Below are positions 7,902 through 16,418 of a stretch of DNA of 64,000 nucleotides, piece after piece (the first letter of the stretch is position 1; each line of letters starts with the position of its first letter). The translations under genes were made by a program, and so were the position numbers. Under the pieces are notes generated by a model. That model was not told the origin of the DNA and did no database searches. It saw only the letters and a list, made by a program, of their open reading frames with translations. Source of the stretch: Terriglobia bacterium (GTDB taxonomy: Bacteria > Acidobacteriota > Terriglobia > Terriglobales > Acidobacteriaceae); contig JAIQFO010000025.1 of NCBI GenBank assembly GCA_020073215.1, positions 1-64,000 on the forward strand, read 5' to 3'.

Positions 7902-8366
7902 ATGACGCATGAACTGCTGAACGGCCTCACGTCGGCCGAGGCCAAGCAGGTTCTGGGACTTGGCACCAGGCTCATCGTTCCCGCCGGAACCAAACTGTTC
8001 GGGCTAGGAGACCCAGCCGATCGTCTGTTCCTGACCGAACGCGGCCGCATCCGGCTTACCCTGCCCATGCAGGTCCGCGGCCGGGAAGAAGACGTTTTCG
8101 TGGAAGAAAGGTCTCCTGGTCAGACGGTGGGCTGGTCGGCCCTGATTCCGCCCTACCGGTTCACCCTTACGGCCACTGCGGCGCTGCATGAAGCGGAAGT
8201 GATCGCCCTACCGAGAGAGGGGTTGCGCGAATATTTTGCCGCCAATCCAGCGGCTGGGCACAAGATCGCCCTGAATCTGGCGGTTGTCATTGGACATCGC
8301 CTGCAACTGTTCCAGACCATGTGGGTGCGTGAGATGCAACGCACCGTCGAAGTGCGTTCGGTTTGA
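7902..8366 (+). CDS. Stand-alone cyclic-nucleotide-binding-type (CRP/FNR-like) domain
   Basis: A 154-residue protein that is a single CRP/FNR-type beta-roll (LIVPAGTKLFGLGDPADRLFLTERGRI, PGQTVGWSALIPPYRFTLTATA) plus its long C-terminal helix. The helix-turn-helix that CRP-family regulators need to bind DNA is absent, so it is not a transcription factor on its own. It is the second gene of the operon and ends 68 bases before the Rieske gene. It may regulate or sense the state of the complex in the cytoplasm. The phosphate-binding cassette of true cAMP binders is not evident, so the ligand is unknown. Confidence 0.8.
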   Translation: MTHELLNGLTSAEAKQVLGLGTRLIVPAGTKLFGLGDPADRLFLTERGRIRLTLPMQVRGREEDVFVEERSPGQTVGWSALIPPYRFTLTATAALHEAEVIALPREGLREYFAANPAAGHKIALNLAVVIGHRLQLFQTMWVREMQRTVEVRSV

Positions 8367-8434
8367 CCTGGTGAATCGGCCATGAGAGTGACGTTCCGGA
8401 TGCGGAATGGTTCCTGCGCCAGGGGGCGCGGTGA

Positions 8435-8896
8435 ATGACGCCTGATCAACTTTCCCAACCCGAACCTACGCGCCGCCGCGTGATTGAAGCCCTTCTCGGT
8501 GGCGGCCTACTCGCCTCTTTTGCTTCTTTCCTCTATCCCGTGCTTCGCTATCTTGTCCCTCCGGCGGTGGCAGATCTCGGTGGGGACGAGATCGTCGCCG
8601 CCAAGCTCACGGAGCTAAAGCCGAACAGTGGAAAGATTTTCCGGTTTGGTAATCGCCCGGGCCTGCTGATCCGCACCTCCAGCGGAGAGTACCGTGCTAT
8701 GTCAGCGACCTGCACGCATCTATCCTGCACCGTGCAGTACCGCGACGATCTGCGCCAGGTCTGGTGTGCCTGCCACAACGGTAAGTACGATCTCAACGGC
8801 CGCAATATTTCGGGCCCTCCGCCACGCCCGCTGGAAGGCTTTGAGGTGCAGGTGCGAGGGGACGAGATCTTCGTAAGGCGCCGGCGGGAGGCTTAA
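8435..8896 (+). CDS. Rieske [2Fe-2S] protein of a cytochrome bc complex
   Basis: A 153-residue iron-sulfur subunit that passes electrons from quinol to cytochrome c. A short N-terminal cytoplasmic stretch with an RRR sequence leads into one membrane helix (about 18-40). The soluble Rieske fold has its cluster ligands in CTHLSC and CACHNGKYD, giving two Cys and two His ligands plus the two cysteines that usually form a disulfide. It lies between the orphan cNMP-type domain and cytochrome b, 10 bases from the latter. Confidence 0.95.
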   Translation: MTPDQLSQPEPTRRRVIEALLGGGLLASFASFLYPVLRYLVPPAVADLGGDEIVAAKLTELKPNSGKIFRFGNRPGLLIRTSSGEYRAMSATCTHLSCTVQYRDDLRQVWCACHNGKYDLNGRNISGPPPRPLEGFEVQVRGDEIFVRRRREA

Positions 8897-8906
8897 TAAA
8901 ACTAAG

Positions 8907-9992
8907 ATGAGTCCCCTCCACAATGTGCGCAGTTGGCTGGACCAGCGATTCGGCTGGGATGACCTGATCGCCCCGTTGCGGAAGAAAACGGTTCCTCTCC
9001 ACCGGCTCTCTTATTGGTACTTTCTCGGGGGTATCACCCTCTTCTTGTTCGTTATCCAGGTGCTGACCGGGATCCTGCTGCTGCTGTATTACCGGCCGGG
9101 AGCGAACGAAGCTTTCGAGAGCGTGCAGTACATCATGACCCGAGTGCAGTTTGGCTGGCTGATTCGGTCGATCCACTCCTGGTCGGCCAATCTCATGATT
9201 TTTACTGCTTTTGCGCACATGTTCAGCGTGCTGTTTCTCAAGGCCTACCGCAAACCCAGAGAGCTGACTTGGGTGAGCGGCGTGCTTCTTCTATTTCTTG
9301 TCATGGGCTTTGGGTTCAGCGGGTATCTGCTGCCCTGGAACACGCTGGCCTTCTTTGCCACCAAGGTCGGCACCGAAATTACCGGACAGGTTCCGATCAT
9401 CGGTAAGCCCATGATGATCTTTCTAAGGGGTGGTGAAGATGTGACGGGAGCCACACTGACTCGGTTCTTTGGATTCCATGTCGCCGTGCTTCCCGGAATT
9501 GCAACCTTGCTGCTCCTGCTGCACGTGCTACTGGTGCAACGTCTGGGCATCAGCATTCCACCGAAACTGGAAGCCCAGTGGACCGCAGATCCGTCTGCCA
9601 AGCGCGAAATGAAGTTCCTGCCTAACTTCTTGCTGCGGGAATTGATCGCCTGGTACGTGGCCCTGGGAGTGCTGGGCGCGTTGGCAGCGGTCTTCCCGTG
9701 GAACCTCGGCGTCAAGGCAGATCCTTTTGTGTCTGCCCCAGCGGGAATCAAGCCCGAGTGGTACTTCCTGTTCATGTTTCAAACGTTGAAGCTCATCCCG
9801 TCCAAAGTGTGGTTCATCGACGGCGAGATTCTCGGTGTACTGGCTTTCGGCCTGGTCGGCTTGCTGTGGATTCTGCTGCCTTTTTTTGAGAGTGATCAAC
9901 CCTCACGCACGAAACGGTGGATCACTGGACTTTCAGTGTTTGCACTCGCGTATGTCGCGGGTATGAGCGTTTATGGCCTTCTGGCGAAATAA
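8907..9992 (+). CDS. Cytochrome b of a bc complex (cyt b6 and subunit IV in one chain)
   Basis: A 361-residue membrane protein that oxidises quinol. The N half has the four-helix haem bundle with ligand pairs H-x13-H (IHSWSAN...AFAHMF) and H-x14-H (GFHVAVL...LLHVLL). The 14-residue gap in the second pair is the cyt b6 type rather than the 13 of mitochondrial cyt b. The C half is the subunit IV region with the PEWY quinol-site motif ([11 protein letters not shown]) and three helices. It overlaps the multihaem cytochrome gene by 20 bases, so the products are probably made together. Confidence 0.95.
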   Translation: MSPLHNVRSWLDQRFGWDDLIAPLRKKTVPLHRLSYWYFLGGITLFLFVIQVLTGILLLLYYRPGANEAFESVQYIMTRVQFGWLIRSIHSWSANLMIFTAFAHMFSVLFLKAYRKPRELTWVSGVLLLFLVMGFGFSGYLLPWNTLAFFATKVGTEITGQVPIIGKPMMIFLRGGEDVTGATLTRFFGFHVAVLPGIATLLLLLHVLLVQRLGISIPPKLEAQWTADPSAKREMKFLPNFLLRELIAWYVALGVLGALAAVFPWNLGVKADPFVSAPAGIKPEWYFLFMFQTLKLIPSKVWFIDGEILGVLAFGLVGLLWILLPFFESDQPSRTKRWITGLSVFALAYVAGMSVYGLLAK

Positions 9993-11250
9993 GCTCCGAC
10001 CGTTCCGCGCAGCCCATGTCGTGTTGGCCGGCTTCGTCGTGCTCGCAGCGTGCCCGGGTTGTGGACAAATGTATGGGCAAACCACGAACTCCTGCCTGGA
10101 TTGTCACGCCGCCTTGCCTGATCCCCTGGGAGTGACCCAGGAGAAGTTCAGCCAGGACATACACGCGCAAAAGGGCTTGACTTGCGCCAGTTGCCACGGT
10201 GGCGACCCCACCAGCGACGATCCAGACAAAGCCATGAGCCGAAAGGTGGGCTGGAAAGGCAAGATCGAGCGCAAGCAGATCCCGCAGTTGTGCGGAAGCT
10301 GCCATTCCGATCCCGCCTATATTCGGCAGTTCAACCCCAGCTTGCGCACGGACCAGTTGGGCCAATACCGCACCAGCGTGCACGGCAAGCGCTTCGCGGC
10401 CGGAGACACGAAGGTTGCCGTGTGCACGGATTGTCATAGTGTCCACGATCTAAGGGCGCCAAGCGATCCCCGTTCCACAGTGAACCCGGTCAACGTGGCG
10501 AACACGTGCTCTCGCTGCCATGCCGACGCAAGCTACATGAAGGAATATTCCATCCCCACGGACCAGTTCGCAAAGTACAGCACCAGCGTGCACCACGACG
10601 CGCTGGCGTTGCGAGGCGATCTAAGCGCGCCCACCTGTACAACGTGTCATGGAAATCATGGCGCGGCGCCCCCAGGAGTAGACAAGGTTCAGAACGTGTG
10701 CTCGAACTGTCACGCCTTCCAAGCCCAGATGTACGAAAAAAGTTCGCACAAGAAGGCCTTTGAAGCGGCTTCTCTTCCAGGATGCGTCGTGTGTCATAGC
10801 AACCATGGCATCCGCCATCCCACGGACGCGTATCTAGGCACTGGTCCCGACGCCGTCTGCATGCGGTGTCATACCCCAGGCGACGCATGTGATCAAGCCA
10901 GGGCAGGACTACTGAGTAGCTTGAGTCGATTGGACGAGGCCGTTAAGAGAGCAGACTCAGTCCTCCAAGTTGCCGAGTCTTCCGGCATGGAGGTGAGCGA
11001 GGCACGGCTGGGACAGGATCAGGCACGGGATTCACTGACCAAGGCACGAGTCACGATTCATAGTTTCCGGACGGACTTGGTGGATCAGGATATACAATCC
11101 GGCCTGAAAATCGCCGCCAAGGACCTGCAAGCTGGAAACGAAGCCATGGTTGAGCGCAATCATCGCCGTCTCGGGCTCGGAATTTCACTCATCGCGATCG
11201 GGATCGTGTTAGCTGGGCTTCGGCTCTACATCAAGAAGATAGAAAGCTAG
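9973..11250 (+). CDS. Nine-haem c-type cytochrome, membrane anchored, of the bc complex
   Basis: A 425-residue exported cytochrome. After an N-terminal signal or anchor (about 14-32) come nine CXXCH motifs: CLDCH, CASCH, CGSCH, CTDCH, CSRCH, CTTCH, CSNCH, CVVCH and CMRCH. Several follow a repeating pattern of SVH or SSH some 20-30 residues before the haem motif and a later CH--H, which suggests bis-histidine ligation. After residue 310 a helical, haem-free segment leads to a C-terminal membrane helix (about 397-417) and a lysine-rich tail. It takes the place of cytochrome c1 as electron exit of the complex. The natural acceptor is unknown; NirK, an oxidase or a periplasmic cytochrome are candidates. 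Confidence 0.93.
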   Translation: MAFWRNKLRPFRAAHVVLAGFVVLAACPGCGQMYGQTTNSCLDCHAALPDPLGVTQEKFSQDIHAQKGLTCASCHGGDPTSDDPDKAMSRKVGWKGKIERKQIPQLCGSCHSDPAYIRQFNPSLRTDQLGQYRTSVHGKRFAAGDTKVAVCTDCHSVHDLRAPSDPRSTVNPVNVANTCSRCHADASYMKEYSIPTDQFAKYSTSVHHDALALRGDLSAPTCTTCHGNHGAAPPGVDKVQNVCSNCHAFQAQMYEKSSHKKAFEAASLPGCVVCHSNHGIRHPTDAYLGTGPDAVCMRCHTPGDACDQARAGLLSSLSRLDEAVKRADSVLQVAESSGMEVSEARLGQDQARDSLTKARVTIHSFRTDLVDQDIQSGLKIAAKDLQAGNEAMVERNHRRLGLGISLIAIGIVLAGLRLYIKKIES

Positions 11251-11335
11251 ACCTTACGATGTGCGGAATCCACATAGCCTCTGCAGTCGTTCCAGAAAAT
11301 CTAACGACATCTTGTTCCGACGACTCCGGACGGAT

Positions 11336-11382
11336 GGTCGGGAAACCTTACCTCATCGCGTTACGTCAGAGTTGCCCGTCAC
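11336..11382. terminator. Hairpin between convergent genes, second copy of the repeated hairpin
   Basis: The arms GGGAAAC and GTTGCCC form a stem with one mismatch. The left arm matches 17 of 18 bases and the right arm 12 of 12 bases of the element at 4016-4061, while the loop differs. It lies between the cytochrome operon and the convergent TPR regulator and probably ends transcription from one or both sides. Confidence 0.5.
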
Positions 11383-11467
11383 CTGTCTCGTAGGGCTTTC
11401 TTCGTCAGCGCCGGTACGTAAATGCAAATAGGCCGCCAGGGTTGGTGGCCTATACTCCGTCAAAACG

Positions 11468-13222
11468 TCAGGATTGCAGGTTCAGTTTGCACAGCAGTGC
11501 ACTAAACCGAGGATCAGCACGCAGTGGATCAAGGAATGGATAACTCTTCAGCGCAGCGATCCAGCCGTCGATCCGCTCAACGGCCAATTCCATCCACTTG
11601 AACGCCTCGTCGATCTCGCCGAGCCCGAGATGGATCCAGGCGAAGCTGGTCGGCAGTACGAAACCTTCACGAGAGATGTGATGGAGCTGCTTAAGCACGC
11701 TCTTCGCCTCGCCTCTGTGTCCGCCGAGGCCGAGTGCGAGGCCAAGCCAGCCGAGCATGAGAGGAAACTCATGGGAAACCTCGACGGCGCGACGCAGCGC
11801 TACAACACTCTCATCAAATTTTTGCATGCCCAGGTAAACATGCCCGAGCACCATGCTGCTGACAGGATGCTGCGGTTCAAGCTCGACGAGTTTCCGCGCC
11901 TGCGAGAGTGCGCGTTCGTAGCACCGGCCGTAGTAAAGCGCCTCGGTTAACCAGAAGCGCACCTCGACGGACAATGGGTCGCATTCGAGCGCATGTTGCA
12001 GCTCCGCGGCGGCCTCGGCGTTGTGCCCCAATACCATCAGGACCGTTGCGTACCTGACCCGAATTTGGGGAGAGTTCGGACTTAAGTCGCGCACGCGCGC
12101 CATTTCCTCGGCGGTGTCGGCCCAGTTGTAGGAATAGGCGTCGTCATAATTGCATTTCTCGGGATGAAATGCGGACAAACAGCGCGTTTCGATCAATGTC
12201 GGATCCAATTCGATCGCTCGCAAGGCATAGAACCTGCGAATCGGTTCCGTCTGATCCGGTGGCAAGATTCCCCAAAAGCCCAGGTACCAATATAGATTGG
12301 CAAGCCCATCGCAGGCCAACGCAAAGCGATGATCATGGGCCAGGGCGGCTTCGAAGTGCCGCCTCGCTTTGCCCATTGCCTCGGGCGTGCCTTTCCACAT
12401 CTCGTAGCGGCCCTTCATGTATTCGGTATATGCGGTGAGGTCCTCTGTTGGTTTTGTCACGAGTGGCGCACAGCCAACTTTGTCCGCGAGGGAGGGGATG
12501 TGTACCGCAATGTCTTGTGCGATGGAACTCTGCAGATGAAAGATGTCGCGCAGTGGCGACTCGTACTTCGTGGCGAACAGGTGAGTTTGATCGTCGGTCC
12601 TGACTAGTTGCACGTTGACTGCAACCTGCTCCCCGAAAAGTCGAACACTCCCTTCTACGACGTAGCCGACACCCAGTTCGCGGCCGATGCGCCCCACATC
12701 CTTGTGGCTCCCCTTGTAATGCAAGGCGGTGGTGCGAGCAATCACCGCCAATCGGTCCGTCGCCAGGCTGACTAGCGCTGTGATGATCTCGTCGGTGATC
12801 GCATCGCTGAAATACTCCTGCGCCGGATCGCCGCTCAAGTTCAAGAAAGGCAGCACCAGCAGCCTAGGCTTTCTTTGGGTCTCCGCACTTTCCGCCGGGG
12901 GCGAGGGAAGCACATCACCGATAAAGCGATATCCCCGTTTGGGCAGCGTCTCAATAAACCGCGGATGATCGACGGAATCACCCAGCGCAGTACGCAGGCG
13001 GGTAATGGCGATGTTCAAGCTGTTCTCGAAGTCAACGAAGACCTCGTCATGCCAAAGCTGCCGACTCAGCTCATCGCGGGTAACCACTTGTCCAGGATGC
13101 TCCAGGAGCGTGGTAAGCACTTGAAAAGGCTGGTCGCGGAGACGAATTCTGAGACCACGCTTGCGGAGTTGACCGACGGACAAGTCAACCTCGAAGCAGT
13201 CGAAGCGGACGATTTGGGGCAT
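11468..13222 (-). CDS. Winged-helix / TolB-like / TPR regulator, soluble
   Basis: A 584-residue protein. Residues 1-97 are an OmpR-type winged helix (FEVDLSVGQLRKRG, EVFVDFENSLNIAITRLRTALGD, FIETLPKRGYRFIG). Residues 115-235 match the TolB-like/FlgO-type domain seen after such helices (LLVLPFLNLSGDPAQEYFSD, YVVEGSVR). From about 255 to 570 there are tetratricopeptide repeats. No transmembrane helix separates the DNA-binding part from the rest, unlike the related gene at 26254-28080. Such proteins are abundant in Acidobacteriota; their inputs are mostly unknown. Convergent with the cytochrome operon and divergent from the hydrolase at 13391, which could be its target. Confidence 0.88.
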   Translation of the reverse strand: MPQIVRFDCFEVDLSVGQLRKRGLRIRLRDQPFQVLTTLLEHPGQVVTRDELSRQLWHDEVFVDFENSLNIAITRLRTALGDSVDHPRFIETLPKRGYRFIGDVLPSPPAESAETQRKPRLLVLPFLNLSGDPAQEYFSDAITDEIITALVSLATDRLAVIARTTALHYKGSHKDVGRIGRELGVGYVVEGSVRLFGEQVAVNVQLVRTDDQTHLFATKYESPLRDIFHLQSSIAQDIAVHIPSLADKVGCAPLVTKPTEDLTAYTEYMKGRYEMWKGTPEAMGKARRHFEAALAHDHRFALACDGLANLYWYLGFWGILPPDQTEPIRRFYALRAIELDPTLIETRCLSAFHPEKCNYDDAYSYNWADTAEEMARVRDLSPNSPQIRVRYATVLMVLGHNAEAAAELQHALECDPLSVEVRFWLTEALYYGRCYERALSQARKLVELEPQHPVSSMVLGHVYLGMQKFDESVVALRRAVEVSHEFPLMLGWLGLALGLGGHRGEAKSVLKQLHHISREGFVLPTSFAWIHLGLGEIDEAFKWMELAVERIDGWIAALKSYPFLDPLRADPRFSALLCKLNLQS

Positions 13223-13390
13223 TGTCCGGCTCCAGTCACGGCGGAGCGGCAGGTGTCAATTAACTCTTAATCATATCGCTTCAGCAACATGCGTGGAAAG
13301 GAAAATTACAGCGGGAATACAGCCGGGGTCTATTGTCTTCCCATTTAGGTTCAGGAATCTTGAACGAGGAAAGGTTTAGCGAGGTGCAAC

Positions 13391-14650
13391 ATGAAATCGT
13401 GCCGACTGATTGTTCTCTTATCCCTGATACTCACGCTGTTTGCCCCTTTGAGCACTGGACAGATCCAGACACTCGTGCCGCTGCCCGCTGACTTGCAAGG
13501 CGAACTGGACGGCGTGCCGTACTTTATCCGCGTTCCAGCAAATTGGAACGGCACCCTGCTGGTTTACGCATACGGATATGCCGAAGCTTCCATGCCGTTG
13601 GCGCCCCCGACCATCAGCGTTGAAACCTTGCTTGCCCGAGGTTTTGCTCTGGCGGGAATCCACGCCGCCGGCACGGTCGACGTGCCTCCGGCAATGGATG
13701 CGGGGTTTAACGTCAAACAAAGAATGCAGAATACGGTTGCCCTGACGGCGGCCTTTCACGGCATAGTGGGCCGTCCGCAGCGGACGATCATGTGGGGTCA
13801 GTCGCTGGGCGGACTGGTGACCCTTGGCATGATTGAAAAATTCCCGGGCCTCTATGACGGTGCGTTCGCTTTGTGCCCTCCGGCTGCCGGTGCGCCACGC
13901 CGGTTCGACCAGGCGCTCGATGTAGCACTTGCCTATAAGGTCGCTTTCGCATGGAACGACAGCTGGGGAACGCCCGGCGATCTCCGCGACGATTTGAACT
14001 TCGTCACCGAGGTGATGCCTGACATTCTGCCGCGAATGACCCCCACTCAATATGGAAACTGGGAATTCATCCGGCGTGTGAACAGGATCCCGTCCGACAC
14101 CTACTACGCCGGAGCGAGTCGAGTCCAGATATTGTTTTTCGCCACTGCTGTTCGCGCGGAGCTGGAGCGTCGCGCTGGCGGGTCGGTCGTTGAAAACATT
14201 GGTCGGGTGTACACCCTGAGCAATGATGACAAAACCTATCTAGCGGGACTGGGCGTGAATGCTGACGCGCTGCTGGCGCAGATGAATGCGCCGATCAATC
14301 AATTCGCCTCCAAGCCCAATGCGCGCAACTACGTCCAGCATTACGTCAATCCTTCCGGTCGAATCAACCGGCCGGTCCTTACCCTGCATACCGAGGGCGA
14401 TTGGCTGGCCACGCCCAATCACGAGGGCGCGTACCGCGCTACTGTCGAGCAACAGGGCAACGGCGAGCTACTGGTGCAGCAATTCGTCCCAGGCGGGGCG
14501 CACTGCACGTTCACTTCGGCACAGGAACTCGCGGGCATTGACGCAATGATGTATTGGCTCGATACTGGAACTCGCCCCGATCCATCAGTTTTCTTTACAC
14601 CGGCCCTTGGATTTGATCCGAGCTATATCCCGCCACAATGGCCGTGGTAA
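13391..14650 (+). CDS. Secreted alpha/beta-hydrolase
   Basis: A 419-residue exported hydrolase with a signal peptide (1-23, ending in LSTGQ). The nucleophile elbow is GQSLGG, with Ser at about residue 138. The catalytic His is probably in GGAHCTF near the C terminus, and the acid is probably the Asp of TEGDWLATP. The fold class is clear but the substrate is not; polyester, ester or peptide substrates are all possible. It starts 168 bases from the divergent wHTH-TPR regulator. Confidence 0.82.
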   Translation: MKSCRLIVLLSLILTLFAPLSTGQIQTLVPLPADLQGELDGVPYFIRVPANWNGTLLVYAYGYAEASMPLAPPTISVETLLARGFALAGIHAAGTVDVPPAMDAGFNVKQRMQNTVALTAAFHGIVGRPQRTIMWGQSLGGLVTLGMIEKFPGLYDGAFALCPPAAGAPRRFDQALDVALAYKVAFAWNDSWGTPGDLRDDLNFVTEVMPDILPRMTPTQYGNWEFIRRVNRIPSDTYYAGASRVQILFFATAVRAELERRAGGSVVENIGRVYTLSNDDKTYLAGLGVNADALLAQMNAPINQFASKPNARNYVQHYVNPSGRINRPVLTLHTEGDWLATPNHEGAYRATVEQQGNGELLVQQFVPGGAHCTFTSAQELAGIDAMMYWLDTGTRPDPSVFFTPALGFDPSYIPPQWPW

Positions 14651-15076
14651 ACGTGGCAAGCGCGCCATGGCAGCCCTCCGTCGCACAAGTAGCGGAGGAC
14701 TGCCCTCCCCTCTGGGTGAATGATGCAACGAGGAATGCACCCATGAGACAACGCCGCGGTTAACGCACATTGTCGAGCCTAAGCAGGACCCGTCTTTTGT
14801 TGGAACCGGCTTTCTTTTTGGACGACTTGATGAATCGGCATACAGGAAACTATGGATTTTTGCTCGCAAAATCACTTCACGCTAATACCCCGGTCGCTTG
14901 AGTCTATGAATGCCAGGCGACCCACACAGCGGAAGTGAGGTCTGGAAGGCACCGGATCGGGAGATCGCCAAGCCCGGGGAGAACGGTGGAAAAGTAATCG
15001 CGCACCGGAACTTGCAACCGATGGCAGCTTTCCACGACCGAGAGAATCGCTGCAACCTTCGGTCCTCCCCCGCCCG
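14651..15076. other. Intergenic stretch without a supported gene
   Basis: Just after the hydrolase, GCAGCCCTCCG and CGGAGGACTGC can pair around a short loop (14670-14704) and may terminate it. The rest has no convincing coding frame; it leads into the transposase remnant. Confidence 0.5.
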
Positions 15077-15333
15077 TACCGGGGATTACCTGACATCGAC
15101 TATCCCTTCCACGACAAAACGATCGTGGTCACCAACTGCGGACGCATCTGTCTGGGAACAAAAAGATTAACTTCAGCACCGTCTTTGCCGGCCAGGCCGT
15201 CGGCATTAAAGAAATTCACGACGATATCTGGCTGGTCAGCTTTATGGATTATGATTTGGGATACTTCGATCTGGAGACCCAAGTCTTGGAACCGCTGGAG
15301 AATCCCTTCGGCCCGAAAGTGTTACCCATGTAG
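15077..15333 (+). pseudogene. C-terminal remnant of a DDE integrase/transposase (IS481-like)
   Basis: Only the tail of the protein remains. The frame from 15077 reads RGLPDIDYPFHDKTIVVTN, then CGRICLG. After a one-base shift near 15155-15165 the next frame continues KKINFSTVFAGQAVGIKE, then FMDYDLGYFDLETQ and ENPFGPKVLPM before the stop. This C-terminal signature is one I associate with integrase-core transposases. The catalytic DDE core, the N-terminal helix-turn-helix and any terminal inverted repeats are missing, so it is immobile. It lies 47 bases from the initiator tRNA gene. Confidence 0.7.
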
Positions 15334-15380
15334 CCGGTACATTCTGTCACCCATGTCCCCGGGTTGGACCCATCCGTAAA

Positions 15381-15457
<77 letters not shown>

Positions 15458-15679
15458 GAAAAATCATATCACAGTGCGGTCGGGCTGGGTGACGCGGGAC
15501 GGCGCTTCGCGAGCGAGCAGACGGAATTGCGCGGATTGCGCGGGAGTAATTCAGGATGAGTGGCTTCGCACTCCATCCAAGAGATTCGTCATTGGTCGGG
15601 TCCGGTTGATTCTTCAGGTCTCAGGACACCCGCTGAATTCCACCCGAACCCGCTGCTGCGCTTCTTCTTCCGGGCGCGC

Positions 15680-16249
15680 TCAGCGGCTTAGCTTCTTGCG
15701 CTCGCAGGCATCCACGATTTTCTTGGGATCGATGGCTTCCCGGTCAATCTGTTCTTCCAGAATCTTTCCGTCTTTGCCGATCAGGAAGTTGACGCGGCGC
15801 GCCGCTTTGTATTTGTCGACGTACACGCCGTACTGGCGAGTGACGTCCCCTCCCCAATCACTCAGCAGCGGGAAGGTGACTCCGATCTGGTCGGCGAAGG
15901 CTTTATTGGCGTAGGGGCTGTCCATACTCACACCCAGGACCTGGGTGTCGGCGGCTTCCAGCTGTTTAAGATTCTGCTGGAAGGCCTTCATTTGCGCGGT
16001 TCAACCACCGGTGAAGGCAAAGATGTAAAACGCCAGAACGACGTTGGTCTTGCCACGATACTGGCTTAGGGTAACGTCCTTGTCGTCGCTGCCGTCGAAG
16101 TACTGCAGCTTGAAGTCGGGAGCGACGTCGCCGACTTTGAGTTTCATGGGAGGCTCGGATTTCTTGCCCTGAGCCTGCATTTGCGGACCAAGCAGCGCCG
16201 CGGTGAGCAGCCATATCCCCAAGACTGTCGAAACACCCTTTCGTTTCAT
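15680..16249 (-). CDS. Exported peroxiredoxin (AhpC/TSA-Bcp type), probable selenoprotein with UGA at the catalytic position
   Basis: An exported thiol peroxidase of about 189 residues that would reduce peroxides outside the cytoplasm. A signal peptide ends at QMQAQ. The thioredoxin-fold core starts at VGDVAPDFKL. An in-frame UGA at 16001-16003 sits exactly where the peroxidatic cysteine belongs: FTGG-UGA-TAQMKAFQ, compared with FTPGCT-E--AF in Bcp-type enzymes. Reading continues without a shift through VLGVSMDSPYANKAF, FPLLSDWGGDVTRQYGV and NFLIGKDGKI to the stop at 15680. The only cysteine left is near the C terminus (VDACERKK) and could resolve the selenenic acid. The ATG at 16249 has AAGGGG upstream and is preferred to the GTG at 16255. 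The alternative, a nonsense mutation, would have had to hit the single essential codon. SelA/B/C genes are not in the window. Confidence 0.8.
15955..15983 (-). promoter_or_regulatory. Candidate bacterial SECIS stem-loop downstream of the UGA
   Basis: In the mRNA, CUUCCAGC and GCUGGAAG form a perfect 8-bp stem around a 13-nt loop. It begins 18 nt after the UGA and can be lengthened by two G:C pairs with one bulged C. The distance fits bacterial SECIS elements. The loop lacks the GGUC apex of the E. coli fdhF element, so the assignment is tentative. Confidence 0.4.
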
Positions 16250-16418
16250 GGGCACCCCTTCGGAACGATTACTAAAAGGCTACACTGCGGCGGGGAGCGC
16301 GGTCAAAGAGTCGAAATGAATCCGCCGAGCCCGGGCGTTCGGACGCGGATTTTCTACCATGACCGCGTACCCGGAGCGCGTACAATGGCGGCGTACAACG
16401 ATTGCGGTCCGTGATCGG

